From Lytechinus variegatus (taxonomy: Eukaryota; Echinodermata; Echinoidea; Temnopleuroida; Toxopneustidae), in the NCBI RefSeq assembly GCF_018143015.1, contig NC_054757.1, positions 6,802,501 through 6,866,500 on the forward strand: a stretch of 64,000 bases of DNA. The letters run 5' to 3'. The translations under genes were made by a program, and so were the position numbers. Positions 58,601 through 64,000 of this stretch are shown here, piece by piece; position 1 is the stretch's first letter; the number at the start of each line of letters is the position of its first letter. Below the pieces are notes generated by a model. It had not been told where the DNA came from and did no database searches. It worked only from the letters and a program-made list of their open reading frames with translations.

Positions 58601-61600
58601 TGGTCATGTGACATAAAACTCATGCAGGATGTTCAGTGATACTTGATTAACCTTATGTCCAAGTTTCATGAACTAGGTCCATATACTTTCTAAGTTATGA
58701 CGTCATTTCAAAAACTTAACCTCAGGTTAAGATTTTGATGTTGATTCCTCCAACATGGTCTAAGTTCATTGACCCTAAATGACCTTTGACCTTGGTCATG
58801 TGACATGAAACTCTGATAGGATGTTCAGTAATACTTGATTAACCTTATGGCCAAGTTTCATGAACTAGGTCCATATACTTTCTAAGTTATGATGTCATTT
58901 CAAAAACTTAACCTCAGGTTAAAGATAAATTCCAGTTTTGGTAACGACCTCAAAATGACTTTTGACAGAATCTGATATAATGACCACCCAAGTGTCTGTT
59001 TGTATAAATAAAGAATATGTGCCAAAGGATTATGGAAGAAATTGTGTAATTGCTGAGAAATAAGCAAAATAAGCGCGGATTCGGTCACTTCCGTCGGGTC
59101 TTTATTCCAGCAATATTAATACAACGTCCCACGTGTGCTTATCTGTGTTGGTGATCTTCATTGTGAACATTTTTCAGCGTAGATTTCAAGATTTCACAAA
59201 GTTCAGCTAATGTAAGTGTACCAGATCTAGATCCTCGATTATATTCTGACAATTAAGCCTGGTTTTACAGACTTTCTCATGAAATCAGTGTTTACTGCAA
59301 CTACTGGCATTTCTCTTTAAGATTTGATGTTGACGCCGCCGCCGCCGTCAGAAAAGCGGCGCCTATAGTCTCACTCTGCTATGCAGGTGAGACAAAAAAC
59401 AGGGTAAAAATTAGAGAAAATAAGAAGGGAAATACAAACAAATATAAACACTTGAATCATAGGTATAGTACCCCAATTTCGAACATCTCTAAAATAATAG
59501 TCTCAGGGTACAACGAAAAAAGATGATGAAAACATATGTACAAGAAATAACAGAAAAGCTAAGGAAGATGGAGAATGAAGTATTGAATAGGTGTGTTGTC
59601 AGGTAAAATTAAAATGAATCAACACAAGTGCAATTAAAATAATCCTGGAGATACATGTATAAACGTCCCCTCTACTCAAATGGGGGCCGTTTCATAAAAC
59701 TGTTCTAAGTTAAGAGTGACTTAAAGAGCGACTAGTGATCCTTTCTTGTGGTAAATAATATTGACCATTAAATATTAATTGGTGATTATTAACACGTAAG
59801 AAAGGATCACCAGTCGTTCTTAAAGTCGCTCTTTACTTACGAACAGCTTTATGAAACACCCAGCCGGTCCATGTACCAGTCCTCGTAGATTCATCCATAG
59901 TAAAAGTAAATGTACCTCAATCACAAACGGTTCTTCGTTGACATCTGGAGAATCAACGTAGATGTTCAAGGCAACCTGAAAAGCAGTGTTCCCGGCATGG
60001 TTCTTCAGGTTGATATCGGCACCGTTCTTCACCAGGATCTCCACCAAGTTGAATTGTTTTCCCGCTATGGTCTCAATGAGTGGACAGGAACCCATTGTGT
60101 TTTCCTGCGCATTTACATTGCACTTTCCCTGCAGATTAATAAGATGCCCGGGGGGGCCACTTCCATTCACGAGTGGATACCATGCGCGACCATGGGGTCT
60201 CGAAAAGTACCCTAAACACGTAATTTCCATATTCTGAAAATGAACCCCTTAACAAGTATTGGCGTGTGAAACCTTACCCTTAACGAGTATTGGAAACAAA
60301 ATGATACTCTTGGCAAATGTTCTCTGAAATGAACCCCTAAACAAGTACAGGAATGTTTTATTGTTACGAGTCCTTCGGTCGTCGGCTTTACCTTATTTGG
60401 TTTAGTACGACCCCACCTTCTACACCTCGCGCAAATCGGACTCTAAACACGAAGTGTTGGGGCAAAAAGGACATCTTTTATAAAACATTTTAATTTTGTT
60501 TTATAATCCCCGCAGATTAAACCTTAAACACGTAATTTTCCTCACTAAATAGATTTAGCTTTTTTGTGTGTTTTTGACACCCTTATCATGTTACGTACGT
60601 AACGTGCCCTATCGTGAAAAAGACATTTACGTGTGTTTTTGGTCGCGCATGGTATCCACTCCTCAATGTAAGTGCCCCCCCCCCAGGATAAGATGACATT
60701 AATTTGTCAGGAGGGATCCTAAATGGCTAAATGGTTTACAGTCTACTTGCTCTACAAAAAGTTGGCTTCCTTTTTGTCTTATGAAAAACGAAATAAAAAA
60801 TTAAAAATCCATATTTTCTTGTGAATTCTAAAATGGAAAAAATCTGATAATTTTTTTGTTGGCCCAATTGATCATGGGCCCGGCAGCGACTGTGCAGCTC
60901 CAGATCGACTAAGCTCTATCTGTTATTTTAATAGCTAAATCCATTTGGTATAATTGCTGTTTGGTCTACACTTCATTTATACCCACTGGACCATACTCTG
61001 AAGTCAGGTTTAACTTGGACCATGGTCTAACACTGTGCTAAAATTATGGGAAGCCAAAAGTGTCAAAATTTGTATGCCACTGTATGTTTCTTATGTTCAC
61101 TGTGCTTTTTCCTGATTCATCGATGGTGAAGACAATCTTATATTTATACTTCCTAGACACTTATGAATGATCTGAGAGCCAAATGAGCTGAAATATTATA
61201 TCTCTACTGTTAGAGATTTATGTAACAATTGGCTATCCATACTTAAACTACAACTTTAAACCCGAGTTTTAGTTAAACCCAACTTCAGAATTCAGGCCAT
61301 AATGCACAGATGGTCAAATTTCCCACTTTGTCTTACTTTTATGCACACTGTCAAACAAAATTTGGTTAATATTACAAACAGTTCATCTTATCATAGGCCT
61401 GTATTCTGAAGTCGGGTTTAATTGAAACTCTGGTTTGAAGTTGTGGTTTAACTATGGAAAGCCAATTGTGACATAAATCTCCAACAATATAGGTTCAATG
61501 TATCAGCTAATTTAACTCTCAAATCATTCTCAACTGTCTGGGAAAGATTAATAAGATAATTGTCTTCACCTTAAAAGAAGTAAAGAAGAGCACAGTAAAC

Positions 61601-63385
61601 ACAGGAAATATACAGAGTAAACAAATAGTTGAATTTTTGGCTTCCCATAATTTTAGCACCAAATTAGACCATGGTCTAAGTTAAACTCGACTTCAGAATA
61701 CGGGCCATGGATATCAAGTGGTTTAAGATCAAGCAGATAATAGACGAAATGGGTATAACCTAGATGAAAATAAGACAAAATAGTAAAGAGACTATCTAGA
61801 ATGAGACTAAATTTTCTGTATTTTCTTCAGTCAATTATCTCAAAAAACAAATATTTCATACATATAGCAGAAGACCGACATACCTGCTTAATCAACAGTT
61901 CTGTGGTTTCAACACGGGCATAATCAATAGCGTGAAATATGGGGGTGTGACCTTCGGCGGTTGTTGCATCAACTAGCCGTGGGAACCTGTCTATTAGCTG
62001 CTTCAGAGAACTGTAATGAGGTAAAATATGTAAAAGCTTTTTGAGTAGGAGTTAGGCTTGTGAATCTACTCCTTGTTCTACCTACATCTCCTTCTACTTA
62101 TCAAGACTACCATCATCTTCATCAGCATCACTGCTGATGTCAACAACAGCTTCACTACTAGCTTCATAATTTTCATCAAAGCCCCATCTTCCTGTTAGTT
62201 GCCAACATCAACATCAGCATGCACCATCACCAATACCATCACTTCCACCACCACCATAACTACATCACCATCATTTATAATCCTCATCATCATCGCCATC
62301 ACCATCACCACCATCATCATCACCACCATCACCATCATCACCACTACCACCATCATCATCACCATCATCACCACCACCACCACCATCATCATCATCACCA
62401 TCACCATCATCATCATCATCATCACCATTACCATCATTACCATCACCATCACCATCATCACCACCATCATCATCATCCTTCTCCTCCACCTCATCCCTAT
62501 CACCATCAGCACCACAATCATCGTTCCTACCATCATCTTGGAGAAGTGAACATTCATCCTTCACTTACTATGTGTCATTATTGCTTGCAGCATAATGCAT
62601 TAGGGATACACCAGAGTCCGAAACTGCTTTAAAGTCTGCATCCTTGCGGTTCAAGATAAGATCAACCATAGAGGGAGCCCCAAGGTTAATGGCCAGCATC
62701 ACAGGAATCGGGCTGTCCTCACCCTGGGAAAGAAACACATGTACAGTCATTGGCCACCTCTTATAATTGGTAGTCCATCGATGGGATAATGACTAAAAAA
62801 CAACCCCTAGAGTTTCTGGTGTTTTCTTGACCAATCCCAATTCTGCTTGTGCTATACGGAAGCGACTGGTATTGCTAGGGTTTACAGGTTTATTACAATA
62901 TCCTGGCAGTTGTATCATTCAAGTCTACGACCACTTGAGAAATCTCTATTAAATTTCACATAATCAGGCAAAGGATCTACATAGGTAGTTTCTGCTGAAA
63001 ATGCTTTGCTTTCACACTGGCATAGTAGAAGGCATTTTAGCTTTATCAGGTGCCCGTTGCAGAAAGAGTTGCGTTTAAACGCAAGTCAAAAAATCAATCC
63101 AAATGTGCGCTGTTGATTGGTTGAAAATCAAGTTGCGCATGATTTGTAGAGTTGCGATTGAGTGCAACTCTTTCTGCAACAGGCCCCAGCATGCAGATGT
63201 GAAGCACCCAGTGACTTACAACATTTGCCCTGTGGTTGATGTCTGCACCGTGCTGCAGGAGGTGAAAGGCACTCTCTGAGAAGCCTTTGATGCATGCAAT
63301 GGACAGGGGCGTGAAGCCTTGATTGTTGGTGCTGTTCACATCAGCTCCTTGTTCCAGGAGGTACTTGACGCTGGAAGGTCTGTTC
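55430..63385 (-). CDS. MIB2-like: Gene B: MIB2-like paralogue, last seven coding exons (5' part outside window)
   Basis: Exons: 63220-63385, 62569-62723, 61884-62010, 59916-60128, 57873-58054, 56830-57113, 55430-55635; 1,333 nt giving 443 residues and TAA. All intron phases equal those of gene A exons 11-17, so the two are tandem duplicates in the same orientation. It encodes ankyrin repeats, a short basic linker (with GRRRRGPRKRFR), a coiled coil and the same half-zinc RING. Its expected upstream exons (MIB/HERC2, ZZ, MIB repeats, first ankyrins) should lie beyond 64,000; nothing matching them is visible between 63,386 and 64,000. Probable role as for gene A, but whether B keeps the N-terminal domains cannot be seen here. 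Confidence 0.9.
55885..56274. mobile_element. TTAA-flanked MITE, AAAGATAAATGCCAG family
   Basis: TTAA at both ends; inverted ends TTAAAGATAAATGCCAGTTG / CAACTACTTTCTTCTACCTTTAA. A diverged copy lies at 58919-59320. Confidence 0.75.
56300..56820. other. Gene B last intron, left part
   Basis: AT-rich, no recognised element or exon; short GAATGAATGGATGAATTTAT near 56,590. Confidence 0.4.
56830..57113 (-). CDS. MIB2-like: Gene B exon equivalent to A16: short basic linker
   Basis: Opens RDIARLGSTVKRPLRTVTKV as in gene A. It then has no 21-residue repeats and instead a Pro-containing segment and a polybasic run (SGRRRRGPRKRFRNAQQ) that could act as a nuclear localisation signal. 284 bp against 1,061 bp in A. 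Donor ATGG|gtttgt in phase 1. Confidence 0.88.
57165..57318. mobile_element. Foldback, GTTGCATAAAAGTTAC-related
   Basis: GGCCCATGCCACAAACATAA...AACGATCAACAGCCAATGAA and ACTAAGTTTTATGCAATGAGG; about 150 bp, in a gene B intron. Confidence 0.5.
57400..57870. repeat. Degenerate tandem repeats in a gene B intron
   Basis: Units of about 70-80 bp share AAAATCTNTGCAGACCTT, GAAAGCTTTNTACTGCTNC and TAATNTTGGTACCTGGANC; about six or seven decayed units. Confidence 0.6.
57873..58054 (-). CDS. MIB2-like: Gene B exon equivalent to A15: last ankyrin repeat
   Basis: Reads MKNKWGFRGVKTNGDALLAF and LVSYGADLNAHNCENIT, near-identical to gene A in its first half. Ends AA|gtaagg in phase 2. Confidence 0.92.
58290..58915. 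repeat. Tandem repeat units carrying TGACCTTTGACC
   Basis: Three and a part units (period about 163 then 192 bp) share AGGATGTTCAGTGATACTTG, CCAAGTTTCATGAACTAG, TTCTAAGTTATGA and ATGACCTTTGACCTTGGTCA. The third is longer by a segment with AACTTAACCTCAGGTTAAG. Confidence 0.85.
58919..59320. mobile_element. TTAA-flanked MITE nested in a larger element
   Basis: Same family as 55885-56274. TTAA at both ends, inserted in AACCTCAGGTTAAGATTTTG-like sequence. The uninterrupted version of that target stands 190 bp away at 58711-58740. Confidence 0.85.
59682..59864. mobile_element. Foldback, TTTCATAAAGCTGTTC family
   Basis: GGCCGTTTCATAAAACTGTT and GAACAGCTTTATGAAACACC with GGATCACCAGTCGTTCTTAA arms; about 50 bp from gene B exon 59916-60128. 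Confidence 0.75.
59916..60128 (-). CDS. MIB2-like: Gene B exon equivalent to A14: ankyrin repeats
   Basis: Reads GKCNVNAQENTMGSCPLIET and LVEILVKNGADINLKNHAGN. It is 12 bp shorter than the A exon because the acidic stretch is shorter. Acceptor ctgcag, donor GAG|gtacat. Confidence 0.92.
60150..60690. mobile_element. TIR element, GACGAGTGGATACCATG family
   Basis: Second copy in inverted orientation (palindrome GTTACGTACGTAAC at about 60,591), starting about 20 bp from gene B exon 59916-60128. Confidence 0.8.
60988..61298. mobile_element. Foldback element, TATTCTGAAGTCGGG family, diverged
   Basis: GGACCATACTCTGAAGTCAG and ACTTCAGAATTCAGGCC ends, core reversed (CATCGATGGTGAAGACAATC). In a gene B intron. 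Confidence 0.75.
61396..61706. mobile_element. Foldback element, TATTCTGAAGTCGGG family, diverged
   Basis: GGCCTGTATTCTGAAGTCGG and GACTTCAGAATACGGGCC ends. About 100 bp from the preceding copy, in opposite core orientation. Confidence 0.78.
61884..62010 (-). CDS. MIB2-like: Gene B exon equivalent to A13: ankyrin repeat
   Basis: Reads SLKQLIDRFPRLVDATTAEG and HTPIFHAIDYARVETTELLI; 127 bp as in gene A, donor CAG|gtatgt. Confidence 0.92.
62215..62526. repeat. (CAT)n microsatellite in a gene B intron
   Basis: About 310 bp of CAT/CAC trinucleotides ending about 38 bases from the donor of exon 62569-62723. Confidence 0.95.
62569..62723 (-). CDS. MIB2-like: Gene B exon equivalent to A12: ankyrin repeat
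   Basis: Reads GEDSPIPVMLAINLGAPSMV, then DLILNRKDADFKAV and SLMHYAASN. Ends TA|gtaagt in phase 2, exactly like gene A. A (CAT)n array starts about 38 bases into the intron. Confidence 0.88.
63050..63187. mobile_element. Foldback, CCCGTTGCAGAAAGAG family
   Basis: GGTGCCCGTTGCAGAAAGAG and CTCTTTCTGCAACAGGCC; lies about 30 bp beyond a gene B exon donor (63220). Confidence 0.8.
63220..63385 (-). CDS. MIB2-like: Gene B exon equivalent to A11: ankyrin repeats
   Basis: Reads VKYLLEQGADVNSTNNQGFT and FHLLQHGADINHRANV. The donor GTT|gtaagt makes it nine bases longer than the A exon, keeping phase 0. Acceptor acttcag. Confidence 0.92.
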
Positions 63386-63704
63386 CTGAAGTTTAAAAGA
63401 ATATGGATAGGCCAGCAGATTAGAACACTTTATTCTTCTCCCTTGGGAGGTATTAGCAGTAGTGTCCACAATCAAATCATTACAAAACAAACATTATTGA
63501 ATACATTGGTCCTTTCCATCAATCACAAGTGGCCTCAATCATATAGTTAAATTTGGCACAGTACGAATCGCAGAAGGAAAAAAATATAATGAAAAGAAAG
63601 TATCTGGAGATCAGCCATTAAATGAAAAAGAGCAGCCAAGAGTTAAAAGCTGGCAATGCAATTAGAAATGAAGAAATAATAATAATATAGGTACAAGGGA
63701 AGCC

Positions 63705-63916
63705 ACTTCAGTTGTGAAAACTATTAATTCTCCCAGCAGGCCCTGCTATTATCATTACCCCATCTTTAGCTTGGCTGCCTAGGTGCTCAAGCATTCAAGG
63801 AATTTCTTCCTACCTGGTACCCATTCACCTCACCTGGGTTGAGTGCAGCACAATGTGGATAAATTTCTCACTGAAGGAAATTACACCATGGCTGGGATTT
63901 GAACCCACGACCCAAG
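63705..63916 (-). mobile_element. tRNA-derived SINE, minus strand
   Basis: Minus strand has GGGTTCAAATCCCAGCCATG (B box) and CACTCAACCCAGGTGAGGTG, as in the SINE at 33495-33775. The A-box part is poorly preserved. Confidence 0.75.
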
Positions 63917-64000
63917 TAATCAAGAAATCAAGTAACCTTGTCCATTTGGCATTATACATACATTTGATAATGTATTAAAAACTGAAAAATGTACCTTATA

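Larger units (their letters stand above)
58233..59393. mobile_element. Composite TIR element with tandem repeats and a nested MITE
   Basis: Bounded by GTCTCACCTGCAT and ATGCAGGTGAGAC. Inside are tandem units with TTCATTGACC and TGACCTTTGACCTTGGTCATG, then a GCCGCCGCCGTC stretch. The TTAA MITE at 58919-59320 is nested. No transposase frame; superfamily unknown. Confidence 0.6.

Noticed and set aside
58290-58915. CRISPR-like array
   Set aside because: Units are long (about 160-190 bp), nearly contiguous and lack short identical repeats with unique spacers; the genome is eukaryotic.

Overview
The window looks like nuclear DNA of an echinoderm, most likely a sea urchin. It is AT-rich and intron-rich, with long introns full of short foldback (MITE-like) elements, tRNA-derived SINEs, LINE 3' ends and long trinucleotide microsatellites. 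Its protein-coding content belongs to the mind bomb 2 (MIB2) E3 ubiquitin ligase family. The taxonomic call is inference from repeat style and gene family, not from a database search. No prokaryotic, viral, LTR-retroelement, rRNA or CRISPR feature was recognised.

Layout. 1-3.6 kb: no gene; a 0.7-kb pyrimidine-rich tract lies between two identical 27-bp direct repeats, followed by an 8-bp minisatellite and a GC-richer palindromic patch. 3.6-19.0 kb: a direct tandem duplication of about 7.5 kb (copy 1 3,600-10,951; copy 2 11,199-18,957). No gene was found in it; both copies carry the same set of foldback elements, a SINE and an (ACT)n array split by a small transposon. 19.4-20.1 kb: 3' flank of gene A with degenerate repeats. 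20.1-42.8 kb, minus strand: complete MIB2-like gene A. Its 17 coding exons join in frame to 1,179 codons plus stop, with every junction phase consistent. 42.8-55.4 kb: intergenic, repeat-rich. 55.4-63.4 kb, minus strand: the last seven coding exons of a paralogue, gene B, whose 5' part lies beyond the window.

Gene A reads MIB/HERC2 domain, ZZ zinc finger, divergent second MIB/HERC2 domain, MIB-type SH3-like repeats, an ankyrin array, a linker of about eleven 21-residue repeats, a short coiled coil and a C-terminal RING-like domain. Gene B matches the last part of A with the same intron phases, but its linker is a short basic segment. In both, the RING-like domain keeps the ligands of zinc site 2 (Cys-x-His and Cys-x2-Cys) and lacks all of site 1, as in SP-RING domains. 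Downstream of both stop codons lie decayed copies of the last exon's end.

The introns record a layered transposon history: a hAT DNA transposon with recognisable ends and a 5-bp target duplication, itself hit by a MITE and a LINE; a TTAA-flanked MITE superfamily with two empty/filled site pairs inside the window; and a SINE nested in a foldback element.
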